A DNA stretch of 64,000 nucleotides from an uncultured Actinomycetes bacterium (GCA_900315165.1 OMXZ01000007.1:1-64000); one strand, 5' to 3'; counted from the stretch's first letter, positions 9,731 through 18,848 are shown. The notes: generated from the letters alone by a model not told the origin. Made by a program: numbers and translations.

Positions 9731-11797
9731 ATGGCTACGCCTGAGAAGGTCAAGAACGTGGTTCTCGTGGGTCAGGGAGGTGTGGGCAAGACCATGCTGG
9801 CCGAGGCCATGCTGCATCTGACGGGTACGACGACCCGGCTGGGCGGCCATGCCGGCACTAAGCCGACACTGGATTACGACGCCGAGGAGGGCGAGCGCGG
9901 CTTCTCGATTTCCACGACGATCGCCCCGGTCTCCTGGGAGGACACCCGTATCAACGTGCTAGATGCGCCCTGTTACCCCGATTTTATCGGCGATGCCTAT
10001 ACCGCGATGAGCGCCTGCGAGACCGCGGCTTTTGTGGTCGATGCGGCGGCAGGCCCCGGCACTGTCACGACACGCCTGTGGTTCGCGGCTGAGGAGCTGA
10101 GTCTAGCTCGCGCCCTCTTCATCAACCGCCTCGACCGGCCCGACGCCGACTTCGACGCTGCGATGGCTAGCCTGCGTGAACATTTCGGCACCAACATCGC
10201 CGCCGTCACGATTCCGATGGGTGTGGGTTCCGCCTTCGCGGGCATTATCGACGTTGTGCGTATGGAGGCGCGCCACCTCGAGGGTGGCAAGCCGGTGACC
10301 TCCGAGATCCCGGCCGAGTTTCTCGATGCCGCCCAGAGCGCGCGCGAGGCGCTGACGGAGCTCGTGGTCGAAGCCGATGACGAGCTGATGATGAAATACC
10401 TTGATGGGCAGGAGATCACGACTGCCGAGATTGAGGGCTTGCTCAGCAAGGCCATGATCGAGCGCGTCTTCGTGCCCGTGTTTGCGGGATCGTGCGTGAA
10501 GGAGGAGGGCATCATTTCCTTCATGAACGCTGTGACCACTTGGTTTCCGGCGATGGCCGACTTCGGGCGCGTGCCGCTGGTCAACGGCGAGGAGCTGGAC
10601 ATCTCGCCCGACGACGACCGTCCCGTCGCCTTCGTCTTCAAGAGCCTCAACGACCCGCAGAACGGGCGACTCTCCTTCATCAAGGTGTTGGCGGGCACAC
10701 TCACGCCGGGCGTCGAGCTCAATAATGCGCGCACCCGCAAGGGCGAGCGACTCGGCCATCTCTACCGCATGACGGGCAGGGAGACTGCCGATGTGAAGAA
10801 GGTCGCGGCTGGCGACATTTGCGTTGTGCCCAAGCTTGACGCGCTGACAGGCGACACGCTCTCGGCAACGGGAAAGGTCGAGGCCGCCGCCTTCCGCTTC
10901 CCCAACTCGCTCTACCGCATTGCCATCGAACCCGACCGGCGCGGCGACGAGGGAAAGCTCTACGCCTTCCTCGAGAAGAGTGCAGATGCAGACCCGACGC
11001 TCAGCGTCGAGCGCGACGAGGATACGGGCCAGACTGTCGTGTCCGCGATTGGCGAGGCGCAGGTCAGCGTCCTGCTTGACCGCCTTGAGGACCGCGTGGG
11101 TGTTGCGGCGCACACTGTCAAACTGCGCATCCCCTATCGCGAGACCATTCGTCGCGTCGCGAGCGCCGAGGGTCGCCACAAGAAACAGACCGGCGGCGCG
11201 GGCCAGTTCGGTGACTGCTGGCTGCGCATTGAGCCCAACCCGGACGGCGGCTACGAGTTCGTCGACGAAGTCGTCGGCGGTCATATCCCCCGCGGCTTCA
11301 TCCCCGCAATCGACAAGGGCGTTCAGGAGACCATGCGCGACGGCGTGCTGGCCGGCTACCCGATGATCGATGTCAAGGTCGCTGTGTACGACGGCTCCTA
11401 CCACCCCGTCGACTCCAACGAGATGGCCTTCAAGACGGCCGCGCGCATCGGCTTCCAGAAGGCCGTCGACCAGGCCGAACCCGTCTTGCTCGAGCCGATG
11501 GCTCACCTCAAGATCACGGTGCCCGAGAGCTACGCCGGCTCCGTGATGGGCGATGTCTCTGCCAGCCGCGGCCGCGTGGAGGGCATGAACGCCGGCTCCG
11601 GCGCCTCCGCGGGCGAGACCGTGATTGAGGCGACCATCCCGTATGCCGAGGTCACGGACTACGCGACACGCCTGCGCTCGCTTTCGCGTGGCACGGGTGA
11701 GTTCGAGATGGAGGTTTCGGGCTACGAGCAGGTGCCGCACGACGTGCAGGTCAAGCTCGCACAGGAATATCAGGACCGCCGTGCCGAGGGCAGGTAG
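9731..11797 (+). CDS. Elongation factor G-like GTPase (EF-G2 type)
   Basis: Translational GTPase of 688 aa with the EF-G domain order. The G domain has P-loop GQGGVGKT (14-21), then beta-barrel domain II, domains III-IV (the loop after YRETIRR with the KKQTGGAGQFGD motif) and C-terminal domain V. Several G motifs depart from canonical EF-G: the G3 DTPGH is DAPCY, G4 NKxD is NRLD, and the switch region reads ERGFSISTTI. This is the pattern of the second, EF-G-like proteins of actinobacteria rather than of housekeeping FusA. The start follows AGGAGG by 4 bases; the frame extends upstream but without support. A terminator follows. Confidence 0.88.
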   Translation: MATPEKVKNVVLVGQGGVGKTMLAEAMLHLTGTTTRLGGHAGTKPTLDYDAEEGERGFSISTTIAPVSWEDTRINVLDAPCYPDFIGDAYTAMSACETAAFVVDAAAGPGTVTTRLWFAAEELSLARALFINRLDRPDADFDAAMASLREHFGTNIAAVTIPMGVGSAFAGIIDVVRMEARHLEGGKPVTSEIPAEFLDAAQSAREALTELVVEADDELMMKYLDGQEITTAEIEGLLSKAMIERVFVPVFAGSCVKEEGIISFMNAVTTWFPAMADFGRVPLVNGEELDISPDDDRPVAFVFKSLNDPQNGRLSFIKVLAGTLTPGVELNNARTRKGERLGHLYRMTGRETADVKKVAAGDICVVPKLDALTGDTLSATGKVEAAAFRFPNSLYRIAIEPDRRGDEGKLYAFLEKSADADPTLSVERDEDTGQTVVSAIGEAQVSVLLDRLEDRVGVAAHTVKLRIPYRETIRRVASAEGRHKKQTGGAGQFGDCWLRIEPNPDGGYEFVDEVVGGHIPRGFIPAIDKGVQETMRDGVLAGYPMIDVKVAVYDGSYHPVDSNEMAFKTAARIGFQKAVDQAEPVLLEPMAHLKITVPESYAGSVMGDVSASRGRVEGMNAGSGASAGETVIEATIPYAEVTDYATRLRSLSRGTGEFEMEVSGYEQVPHDVQVKLAQEYQDRRAEGR

Positions 11798-11859
11798 GTC
11801 TCGGCGCATCGCATTTTCCGCTTGCGGCCGACACGACTCGGGGCCTGAGCGGGTGTTCG

Positions 11860-11895
11860 GAGGGGCTGCTGATGCGGCCCCTCTTTCTTTTTTTT
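11860..11895 (+). terminator. Terminator after the EF-G-like gene
   Basis: GAGGGGC (11860-11866) pairs with GCCCCTC (11877-11883) and is followed by TTTCTTTTTTTT. Confidence 0.92.
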
Positions 11896-11945
11896 CAAAC
11901 CAGAACAAGTGTTGTGCATTATATGAAGATGGAGCGCAATAAAGA

Positions 11946-11986
11946 AACAACTGTATCAATAAGAGTGAAATAGAAATACAATTGTT
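11946..11986. promoter_or_regulatory. Inverted repeat in an AT-rich promoter region
   Basis: AACAACTGTAT at 11946-11956 and ATACAATTGTT at 11976-11986 form an 11-bp inverted repeat with one mismatch and a 19-base spacer. It lies in an unusually AT-rich stretch directly upstream of the small gene at 12015. It may be an operator; no regulator is identified. Confidence 0.45.
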
Positions 11987-12014
11987 CTAGTAAAAAACGG
12001 AGGAAGGAGCTGAG

Positions 12015-12374
12015 ATGCAGGACGCAACCTTGATTTATGAGGATCAGTCTGCGGCGGGGGAGGTGCGTACGGTGAATATGACGGCCTTGGCCCATGGTGT
12101 CGAGCTGGCCGAACGTTCGAGCGGGCCCGATACCGAGCTGGTCTACGGCGATCCGGCTCATACCCAGGTATTGACCCTTGGCGAAGAGGCGGAAGACGTG
12201 CTGATCCGTGCCCTTGGTGGAGATTCCCTTGCGGATGGGCTGCGTCGCGCCTTTGCGAACGGTGGGCTGATGTTTCTCTCGGATGTGCAGGACCTGCTCG
12301 ACCGCGCGGGTGCCGGCTACAGCTATGGTGCGTTCGGGCCCGATGGGGGAGCGTATCGCCCCAATTACGCATAG
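12015..12374 (+). CDS. Small acidic protein of unknown function
   Basis: A 119-aa protein with a good ribosome site (GGAAGGAGCTGAG before ATG). No domain is recognised. It has no signal peptide or membrane segment and is acidic, with a Gly/Tyr-rich end (GYSYGAFGPDGGAYRP). It stands alone between the EF-G terminator and a tRNA-Arg gene on the other strand, behind the inverted repeat at 11946-11986. Codon usage resembles that of its neighbours, so I believe it is real, but I can assign no function. Confidence 0.65.
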   Translation: MQDATLIYEDQSAAGEVRTVNMTALAHGVELAERSSGPDTELVYGDPAHTQVLTLGEEAEDVLIRALGGDSLADGLRRAFANGGLMFLSDVQDLLDRAGAGYSYGAFGPDGGAYRPNYA

Positions 12375-12403
12375 GGCGACTGGTTAGCCGAGGGCGTATC
12401 GAC

Positions 12404-12432
12404 AAAAAAGAAAGGAGCCCCGAAGGGCTCCC
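12404..12432 (-). terminator. Terminator of tRNA-Arg
   Basis: On the minus strand GGGAGCCC-TTC-GGGGCTCC forms a stem followed by TTTCTTTTTT. Confidence 0.88.
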
Positions 12433-12441
12433 ATCAATTTC

Positions 12442-12518
12442 TGGTGCGGCGTAAGGGATTCGAACCCCTGACGTTCTGATTCGTAGTCAGACCCTCTATC
12501 CAGCTGAGGTAACGCCGC
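12442..12518 (-). tRNA. tRNA-Arg (ACG)
   Basis: The 77-nt cloverleaf has acceptor stem GCGGCGT/ACGCCGC and anticodon loop CTACGAA flanked by TCTGA/TCAGA, with a T-arm containing TTCGAAT. CCA is encoded. The ACG anticodon is a substrate for A34-to-inosine editing, and a tadA gene is present at 42231. Confidence 0.96.
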
Positions 12519-12664
12519 GTGCGAGAAGTACTATCGCACGATTCAGCAGGGCTGTCAAGGAGAATGCAAAAAAAGTTTGGAGGGGCAATGAAAGGGCAGG
12601 AACAAGAACATATCGGTGCCATGTGGGGAGAGGCGAGCCGCTGGCTGTGGGGTCGCAGGGCAAC

Positions 12665-12697
12665 AAAAAGCCCGACCGGCGGGCCGATCGGGCTTGC
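12665..12697 (-). terminator. Terminator of tRNA-Ser (GCT)
   Basis: On the minus strand GCCCGATCGGCCCGCCGGTCGGGC forms a stem followed by TTTTTG. Confidence 0.88.
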
Positions 12698-12703
12698 ATC
12701 TTC

Positions 12704-12794
12704 TGGCGGAGAGCTGGGGATTTGAACCCCAGATAGGGTTATGCCCTATACACGCTTAGCAGGCGTGCGCCTTCAGCCACTCGGCCAGCTCTCC
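12704..12794 (-). tRNA. tRNA-Ser (GCT)
   Basis: A 91-nt tRNA with acceptor GGAGAGC/GCTCTCC, anticodon loop CTGCTAA, and a long variable arm (TATAGGGC...GCCCTAT type), as expected for serine. CCA is encoded at 12704-12706. Confidence 0.96.
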
Positions 12795-12876
12795 ATGCGC
12801 TAGAGCATATTACCTCATTTGCTTCGCATTTCATAACACCAACTACCTGTTTTCTATAAATGTGTTTTCACGATTC

Positions 12877-13860
12877 CTATCCGAATAGATCCGAGAGGAA
12901 GGACTGGTCCACCACGATGTCTTGGCGATGCCCGCGAATAAGATTCCAGGAAAAGCCGTCGATCAAGTCGGCGGGCAGGGCGAGGGCGCCAGGCTGAGCA
13001 AGGCTGACGCATGCGGCAAGCGTGCCGATGATGCGCTCAGCCGGCACCCCCGCCTCGTGAAGGGCGCCGATGTCGAGGTCCTTCTCGCGCTTGGAGAGGC
13101 GCCGGCCATCGGGGGCGACCAACAGCGGTACATGGGCGTAGCGGGGAGGCTCGAAGCCGAGGAGGCGCGCGAGATAGGTCTGACGGGCGGCGGACCCTAG
13201 CAGGTCGCGGCCACGCACGACCAGGTTGACGCCCGAGAGGCCGTCATCGACGACCACAGCGAGCTGGTAGGCAAAGACTCCGTCGCTTCGCCGCACGAGG
13301 AAGTCGCCGCAATCGCATGCGAGCTTCTCTTCGTGGGCACCGTAGACCAAGTCCTCGACAAGGACATCCCCCGAAGGGTCATCCGCGTCCGGCACCCGTA
13401 AACGCGTCGCGGGCGGTCGCGTCTCGGAGCGCCGCGCAACTTCCTCTGGCGAGAGGTTGCGACAAGTACCTTGATAAACGTATGTACCATCCGACGCGTG
13501 CGGGGCGCTTGCCGCATGGAGCTCTGCACGCGTGCAGAAGCAGGAGTAGGTAAGACCAGCCGCGCTGAGGTGCGCGAGCGCATCCTCGTAAACGGCCCTG
13601 CGCTCGCTCTGATAGGTCGGCCCTTCGTCCCAGTCGAGGCCGAGCCATTCGAGGTCGGCCATCAGCAGGTCGGCCACCGCGCGGTCTTGGGCGCGCGGGT
13701 CGATGTCCTCGATCCGCAGGACCATGGTACCGCCGACAGAGCGTACGGCCAGCCAGCTGATAAGGGCCGAGAACACGTTGCCCAGATGCATCCGCCCGGA
13801 CGGCGTCGGCGCGAAGCGTCCCACGATATGTCCCTGCGAGTATGCCATGCACCGCATCAT
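12877..13860 (-). CDS. gluQ: Glutamyl-Q tRNA(Asp) synthetase
   Basis: Class I aminoacyl-tRNA synthetase paralogue, 327 aa, that attaches glutamate to queuosine-34 of tRNA-Asp. It has FAPTPSGRMHLGN (HIGH-type motif), a zinc site of the C-x-C...Y...C kind (YSCFCTR and YVYQGTC), and LSKREK in place of KMSKR. The anticodon-binding domain of GltX is absent, which separates it from true glutamyl-tRNA synthetase (about 480 aa). Candidate starts at 13860, 13857 and 13848 all lack a clear ribosome site, so the first few residues are uncertain. Confidence 0.88.
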   Translation of the reverse strand: MMRCMAYSQGHIVGRFAPTPSGRMHLGNVFSALISWLAVRSVGGTMVLRIEDIDPRAQDRAVADLLMADLEWLGLDWDEGPTYQSERRAVYEDALAHLSAAGLTYSCFCTRAELHAASAPHASDGTYVYQGTCRNLSPEEVARRSETRPPATRLRVPDADDPSGDVLVEDLVYGAHEEKLACDCGDFLVRRSDGVFAYQLAVVVDDGLSGVNLVVRGRDLLGSAARQTYLARLLGFEPPRYAHVPLLVAPDGRRLSKREKDLDIGALHEAGVPAERIIGTLAACVSLAQPGALALPADLIDGFSWNLIRGHRQDIVVDQSFLSDLFG

Positions 13861-14058
13861 ACCGTTCGAGAGGAATAAACCCTAATGCACGGCCTTATTC
13901 CCGTGGTTGAGACGCATAGTGACGCACATAGGGAGCCCCAATATACCCGTGACGATGTCCAGCGATGCCAGGCAATGTGACAGCTGAGGCACCCAATGGG
14001 ACTTGTCGTCGGGGCCGGGCTTCTCAACACAAGAGGCGGATGCCCAAAGGGGTGCGCA

Positions 14059-15525
14059 ATGGCCGAGGTGAAGAAGAAATTCAGCTTTCGCGACGTGTTT
14101 CTCGCCGTGCTGTGCGTCGTATTCACCTGCGACGCGGCAGCGCCGGCAGCGGCTATCGGCAACAGCCAGTTCTTCTGGTGGATACTCCTGACCTTTACCT
14201 TCCTGCTGCCGTACGGATTTGTCGTGGCGGAACTTGGCACCACCTACGACTCCGAGGGCGGCCTCTACGACTGGGTCCGCGACGCTTTCGGCGACCGGTG
14301 GGGCGCGCGAGTGGCCTGGCTCTACTGGATCAACTATCCCATCTGGTTGGCAAGCATGGCGGTGCTCTTCCCCTCGACCATGGCGGGCGTCATCGGGGCG
14401 GAGCTGTCCCCGGTCATGCAGATCGTGGTAGAGCTCGTCTTCATCTGGGCGGTGGTCTGGCTCGGGAACTTCCGCGTGGAGGACTCAGGTTGGCTCATGA
14501 ACGGCGTGGCGGTGCTCAAGGTGGCCATCGCCATGACCACCGGCATCGCGGGACTGTGGTACGCGACGACGTACGGGTTTGTGAACCCGATCACCTTCAA
14601 GTCGCTCATACCCGACTTCTCGGATACAAGCTCGCTGTCCTACCTCTCGATCATCCTCTTCAATTTCATGGGCTTCGAGGTCGTGACCACCTTTGCCGGC
14701 GACATGAACAACCCCGAGCGCGATATGCCGCTGGCCATCCTGCTCGGCGGCTTCACGATCGCCGCCATCTACCTCTTCAGCTCCTTCGGCATCGGGGCGG
14801 CAATCCCCGTGGACCAGATCTCCACCGACTCGGGCCTCACCGACGCGCTGGCCGTCATGGTGGGGTCCGGCAGCCCCCTCTACGCAATCATGTCCGTCGC
14901 GTTCCTCCTGACGCTCTTCGGCAACGGTGTGAGCTGGGCCTTTGGCGTGAACTCGGCCGCCTTTTACGCCGCGCGCCAGGGCAACCTCCCGCATTGGTTC
15001 GGTATCGAGAGCAAGCGCACCTACATGGCCATCGGTGCCTCCGTCACGAACGGCGCGCTGGCGAGTGTGCTGGTGGTGATGCAGACGTTCCTCGCGGGAG
15101 CCGTGGGCAATGTCTTCTGGGCGCTCTTCTCCATGCAGCTCGTCTTTGAGATGACCAGCTATGTACCTATGTTCCCGGCCATGCTCAAGCTGCGTGCGGT
15201 TGACCCCGACCGTCACCGGCCCTTCCGCGCGCCGGGCAGCGACAGGCTGATGCGAGTGCTCTGCTGGCTGCCCGTGGTGGAGATCGTCCTGAGCATGGTC
15301 GCGACAATCGTGCCGCTCAACGCGTCGCCCGTCGAGCTCTCAAAGATACCCGCCCTGATCGGCGTCGTGCTATTCTTCCTAGCCGGTGAAGTGGTCCGGG
15401 TTGTGTCCGCCCGCGGCCGTACGGAGGAGTACAAGGGGCTGACCCCGGAGCTGGCTGCGGCGCGCAACGCGCAGGCCGCGTGTGACGCCGAGCTTCAGAC
15501 GTCGGAAACGGAGGGCGGGGAGTAA
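14059..15525 (+). CDS. APC-family permease, probable agmatine/putrescine antiporter
   Basis: A 488-aa, 12-helix amino acid-polyamine-organocation transporter. The first helix carries the family's unwound glycine region (VFTCDAAAPAAAIGN), followed by AELGTTYDSEGG and WVRDAFGDRWG. It is highly similar to the protein at 27245. Its neighbours, putrescine carbamoyltransferase and agmatine deiminase, suggest the AguD role of agmatine:putrescine exchange at the cell membrane (inference). The start at 14059 follows AAAGGGG; a frame back to 13996 lacks a ribosome site. The stop overlaps the next ATG as TAATG, so it is coupled to the sensor-like gene at 15525. Confidence 0.8.
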   Translation: MAEVKKKFSFRDVFLAVLCVVFTCDAAAPAAAIGNSQFFWWILLTFTFLLPYGFVVAELGTTYDSEGGLYDWVRDAFGDRWGARVAWLYWINYPIWLASMAVLFPSTMAGVIGAELSPVMQIVVELVFIWAVVWLGNFRVEDSGWLMNGVAVLKVAIAMTTGIAGLWYATTYGFVNPITFKSLIPDFSDTSSLSYLSIILFNFMGFEVVTTFAGDMNNPERDMPLAILLGGFTIAAIYLFSSFGIGAAIPVDQISTDSGLTDALAVMVGSGSPLYAIMSVAFLLTLFGNGVSWAFGVNSAAFYAARQGNLPHWFGIESKRTYMAIGASVTNGALASVLVVMQTFLAGAVGNVFWALFSMQLVFEMTSYVPMFPAMLKLRAVDPDRHRPFRAPGSDRLMRVLCWLPVVEIVLSMVATIVPLNASPVELSKIPALIGVVLFFLAGEVVRVVSARGRTEEYKGLTPELAAARNAQAACDAELQTSETEGGE

Positions 15526-16208
15526 TGAACGCGTTCATCTTTGCGTACACGCTGCTTATCCTGTTTACGTGCATGACGGCCGCCGTGTTCTCGCTCACCG
15601 CGGGCTCCGTCCTCCATGACCGGGAGTTTGTGCCGCAGGCGCTCTTCTTTATGCTGTACTGCTGCGACCTGATGGTGATATTCCAGAACGAGTGGCTGCT
15701 GCAGTCCGTGCCGTTCGACCCCGCGGGCTACTACCGGGTCGAGAACGCACCCTTCCGCATTGCCTTTGTAGCCGTGCAGCTCGCCTGCCTCGTGCAGATG
15801 CTGATGGTCGAGGCGGACCAGAGCGGCTTCCTCGACATCTTCGTCTCCGTGGTCTTCTTTGTGGTGGCGAGCGGGCTGACCTTGGTCCTTATTCCCGAGG
15901 GCAAATGGCAACAGTGGGCCTTTTACTCGATGCGCCAGGTGTTCGTCGCAATCGCGCTGGCGTGGTCCTACCGCAGGGCGCGCAAGGCGGGCAAACGGAC
16001 GCCGATCCGCGGCTTCTGGGTCGTCTGCGCGCTGGTGGCCGCCGTCTTCGTCGAGGACTGCGTGGTCATTCTCGCGATACCGCCGTCGGCGGTACAGTCC
16101 GACTTCATGCTGTACCTGTCGGAGCGCAACTTCTCCGAGAACATCCTCATGCTCTACGCAGCCTGGCTCGCCAGCCGTGAGGCGATCGAGTACATCCGCG
16201 CGCGCTAA
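15525..16208 (+). CDS. Stand-alone seven-helix sensor domain (AguR-like, no HTH)
   Basis: A 227-aa integral membrane protein with seven predicted helices. It aligns through its whole length with the membrane half of the two LuxR regulators at 19066 and 25876. Shared marks are W-x-F-Y-x-x-R-Q-V before helix 5, an ED pair in helix 6 (FVEDCVVI), and R-N-F-S-E-N-x-x-M-L leading helix 7. It stops where the others continue into a linker and HTH. No HTH is encoded in any frame of the following 190 bases, so this is not a simple frameshift. Its ATG shares a base with the upstream permease's stop codon. A signalling partner or transporter subunit is inferred. Confidence 0.72.
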   Translation: MNAFIFAYTLLILFTCMTAAVFSLTAGSVLHDREFVPQALFFMLYCCDLMVIFQNEWLLQSVPFDPAGYYRVENAPFRIAFVAVQLACLVQMLMVEADQSGFLDIFVSVVFFVVASGLTLVLIPEGKWQQWAFYSMRQVFVAIALAWSYRRARKAGKRTPIRGFWVVCALVAAVFVEDCVVILAIPPSAVQSDFMLYLSERNFSENILMLYAAWLASREAIEYIRAR

Positions 16209-16215
16209 GCCGCAG

Positions 16216-16232
16216 GTAAATGCATGGTTTAC
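16216..16232. promoter_or_regulatory. GTAAA-N7-TTTAC inverted repeat upstream of ptcA
   Basis: GTAAATGCATGGTTTAC lies about 165 bp before the putrescine carbamoyltransferase gene. A matching GTAAACGTGGGGTTTAG sits upstream of the second antiporter gene (27055-27071). This is a candidate operator for the LuxR-type regulators; binding is inferred only. Confidence 0.4.
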
Positions 16233-16396
16233 GAAGGTTGATGCCATCTCGCGCCCATCATTTTGCAGAATAAACCCGCTTGCTTCTTGCCAGTGCCTGA
16301 GCCGAGATGCGATGTTGTCATCAGCACGAAGGGAGCGGACAGCAACGGGGCTGCCGCCGACCGCAAAAAGCCGGACACCGGCGAAAGGAGCACATC

Positions 16397-17470
16397 ATGG
16401 CGTACCCGAAGGACTTCATCGACACCAACGACCTTACCAAGGAGCAGGTCCTCGCCATCGAGGATCTCGCCATCGCTATGAAGAAGGCCATCAAGGTCGA
16501 CGGCTACTATCCGCACCTCCTCCGCAACCAGTCCCTGGGCATGATCTTCCAGCAGGTCTCCACCCGCACCCGCGTCTCCTTCGAGACCGCCATGTGCGAC
16601 CTCGGTGGCCACGCTGAGTTCTTCGGCCCTGGTACGATCCAGCTGGGCGGCCATGAGTCCCTGGGCGACACCGCCCGTGTCATGGGCTCCCTGCTCGACA
16701 TCATGATGGCCCGCGTCAACCGTCACGCCGACGTCGAGGGCCTGGCCGCCGGCTCTGCCGCCCCCGTCCTCAACGGCATGTCCGAGTTCAACCACCCCAC
16801 CCAGGAGATGGGCGACCTCATGACCATGCTGGAGAACCTCCCCGAGGGCAAGAAGATTGAGGACTGCACCCTGGCCTTCATCGGCGACGCCACCCAGGTC
16901 TGCGTGTCCCTGATGTTCATCGCCTCCAAGGTCGGCATGCACTTCGTGCAGTTCGGCCCCAAGGGTCACCAGATCCCCGACGGCGGCCTGCACGTCGGCA
17001 CCAAGGAGGAGCGCGCCGAGTTCGGCAAGCAGCTCATGGCCATCGGCGAGGAGAACTGCAAGAAGTCCGGCGGCACCATCGTGATCTCCGACGACATCGA
17101 GTGCATCAAGGGCGCTGACTTCGTCTACACCGACGTGTGGTACGGCCTGTACGACGACGAGGTCTCCGGCACCAACTACATGGATGTCTTCTATCCCAAG
17201 TACCAGGTCACCATGGATATGATGAACTTCGCCGGCCCCAACTCCAAGTTCATGCACTGCCTGCCCGCGACCCGCAACGAGGAGGTCACGGACGAGGTCA
17301 TGGACAACCCCGAGCGCTCCCTGTGCTGGGACGAGGCCGAGAACCGCAAGCACTCCATCCGCGCCCTGCTCGCGACCTTCGGTCGCCGCACCCCGCTCAA
17401 CGACGAGGACGTGGAGTACTCCGCCAAGGACGAGCTGCACGCTGCCCTGGCCAAGATCGAGAGCCTGTAA
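16397..17470 (+). CDS. ptcA: Putrescine carbamoyltransferase
   Basis: Converts N-carbamoylputrescine plus phosphate to putrescine and carbamoyl phosphate, 357 aa. It has the carbamoyl-phosphate site STRTR (55-59), NHPTQEMGD, and HCLPATR near the C-terminal third. The flanking sequence ([41 protein letters not shown]) matches enterococcal putrescine carbamoyltransferase much more closely than ornithine carbamoyltransferase. The next gene is agmatine deiminase, which settles the pathway. The start at 16397 follows AAAGGAG; the frame opens earlier at 16307. ORF callers would probably label it argF or arcB. Confidence 0.87.
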   Translation: MAYPKDFIDTNDLTKEQVLAIEDLAIAMKKAIKVDGYYPHLLRNQSLGMIFQQVSTRTRVSFETAMCDLGGHAEFFGPGTIQLGGHESLGDTARVMGSLLDIMMARVNRHADVEGLAAGSAAPVLNGMSEFNHPTQEMGDLMTMLENLPEGKKIEDCTLAFIGDATQVCVSLMFIASKVGMHFVQFGPKGHQIPDGGLHVGTKEERAEFGKQLMAIGEENCKKSGGTIVISDDIECIKGADFVYTDVWYGLYDDEVSGTNYMDVFYPKYQVTMDMMNFAGPNSKFMHCLPATRNEEVTDEVMDNPERSLCWDEAENRKHSIRALLATFGRRTPLNDEDVEYSAKDELHAALAKIESL

Positions 17471-17492
17471 GTCTTACCTGAGGCACGTGTGA

Positions 17493-17517
17493 GGGGGCCG
17501 GGTGTCGCCCGGCCCCC
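17493..17517 (+). terminator. GC-rich hairpin between ptcA and aguA
   Basis: GGGGGCCGGG pairs with CCCGGCCCCC over a 5-base loop, followed only by TTTGAGG. With this short T-run it is more likely a processing or partial-termination element than a full terminator. Confidence 0.6.
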
Positions 17518-17565
17518 TTTGAGGAAAAGTAGGGAAGCAAGCAAAGAAAGGAAGAGGGAGTCATC

Positions 17566-18771
17566 ATGAAGACCATCACCGAGTCCGAATCCACCCCCAA
17601 GGCCGACGGCTTCTACATGCCCGCCGAGTTCGCCCCGCAGAAGCGCGTGTGGATGGGCTGGCCCCACCGCACCGACACCTGGGCCCACGGCGCCAAGCCT
17701 GCCCAGCAGCAGTATGCCGGCATCGCCCGCGCCATCGCCGAGTTCACCCCGGTCGTCATGTGCGTCAACGAGGCCGACTACGCCAACTGCAAGGCCGTCT
17801 TCGAGGAGGACGAGAACGTCACCGTGCTCGAGATGACCACCGACGACGCCTGGTTCCGCGACACGGGCGCCACCTTCGTCATCAACGGCAAGGGCGAGCT
17901 GCGTGCCAACAACTGGCACTTCAACGCCTACGGCGGCCTGATTGACGGCCTGTACTTCCCCTGGCGCGAGGACGACGAGATCGCCCAGAAGATGGCCGAG
18001 TTCGCCGGCGCCCGTACCTATCGTCCCGATGACATGATCCTCGAGGGCGGCTCCATCACCGTCGACGGCGAGGGCACCGTCGTCGTCACCGACCAGTGCC
18101 TGCTCTCCCCGGGCCGCACCTGCTCCGCGGTGCTCGCCGACGAGGAGGACGAGGACACCATCTGGCCCAAGTACGCCCGCAAGTTCGAGCCCTGGAGCGA
18201 GGAGCTGCGTGAGTACATGACCGAGCACCTCAAGGAGTACCTGGGTGTCGAGAAGGTCATCTGGGTCAAGGAGGGCATCGACCCGTCCGAGACCAACGGC
18301 CACATCGACGACGTGGCGACCTTCATCGCCCCCGGCGTCATGGCCTGCATCTGGTCCGACGACCCCGAGTACCCCTTCTACCGTCAGTGCCACGAGGCCT
18401 ATGAGACCCTCTCCAACGCCACCGACGCCAAGGGCCGCAAGATCAAGGTCTACAAGCTCCCCATGCCCGTCAAGCCGGTTTATATGGACCAGGCCTCCTG
18501 TGACTCCATCGATATCGACGAGACCGCCGAGCCGCGTGTCCCGGACGAGCCGCTGATCGCCTCCTACATGAACTACCTTGTTACCAACAAGGGCGTCATC
18601 ACCCCGCAGTACGGCGACGTCAACGACCAGCTCGCCATCGATACCCTCCAGAAGATCTACGACGAGACCTGGGGCGAGGGCGTGTACAAGGTCGTGGGTG
18701 CCCAGTCCGAGCAGGTCGTCTACGGCGGCGGCAACATCCACTGCATCACCCAGCAGGAGCCCCTCGCCTAG
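17566..18771 (+). CDS. aguA: Agmatine deiminase
   Basis: Hydrolyses agmatine to N-carbamoylputrescine and ammonia, 401 aa, cytoplasmic. Family blocks are DGFYMPAEFAPQKRVWMGWP at the start, WFRDTGATFV, EGGSITVDGEGT, NGHIDDVATF (catalytic His), and GGGNIHCITQQ with the nucleophilic Cys at about 393. The length is slightly above the usual 365-380 aa because of inserts around residue 200. A good ribosome site (GGAAGAGGGAG) precedes the ATG. It is co-oriented with ptcA, 95 bases away across a hairpin. With carbamate kinase (32523) it completes the ATP-yielding agmatine deiminase pathway. Confidence 0.93.
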   Translation: MKTITESESTPKADGFYMPAEFAPQKRVWMGWPHRTDTWAHGAKPAQQQYAGIARAIAEFTPVVMCVNEADYANCKAVFEEDENVTVLEMTTDDAWFRDTGATFVINGKGELRANNWHFNAYGGLIDGLYFPWREDDEIAQKMAEFAGARTYRPDDMILEGGSITVDGEGTVVVTDQCLLSPGRTCSAVLADEEDEDTIWPKYARKFEPWSEELREYMTEHLKEYLGVEKVIWVKEGIDPSETNGHIDDVATFIAPGVMACIWSDDPEYPFYRQCHEAYETLSNATDAKGRKIKVYKLPMPVKPVYMDQASCDSIDIDETAEPRVPDEPLIASYMNYLVTNKGVITPQYGDVNDQLAIDTLQKIYDETWGEGVYKVVGAQSEQVVYGGGNIHCITQQEPLA

Positions 18772-18819
18772 TGCCGCGCACGTAGGTCTGGCAGGCACAT
18801 CACCGATTAAGCTCCTCTC

Positions 18820-18848
18820 GAAGGCCCTCGCATCATGCGGGGGCCTTC
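18820..18848 (+). terminator. Probable terminator after aguA
   Basis: GAAGGCCC-TCGCA and TGCG-G-GGGCCTTC form a stem with one bulge, followed by CCTTG. The weak T-run lowers confidence. Confidence 0.55.

Noticed and set aside
16209-16396. A frameshifted HTH domain belonging to the seven-helix protein
   Set aside because: All three plus-strand frames were read for LuxR HTH residues (GKTxxEIA, GTVKxHL) and none is present before ptcA.
16397-18771. Arginine deiminase pathway (arcB-arcA)
   Set aside because: The first enzyme matches putrescine carbamoyltransferase and the second has agmatine deiminase motifs (GGGNIHCITQQ, WFRDTGATF), not those of arginine deiminase.
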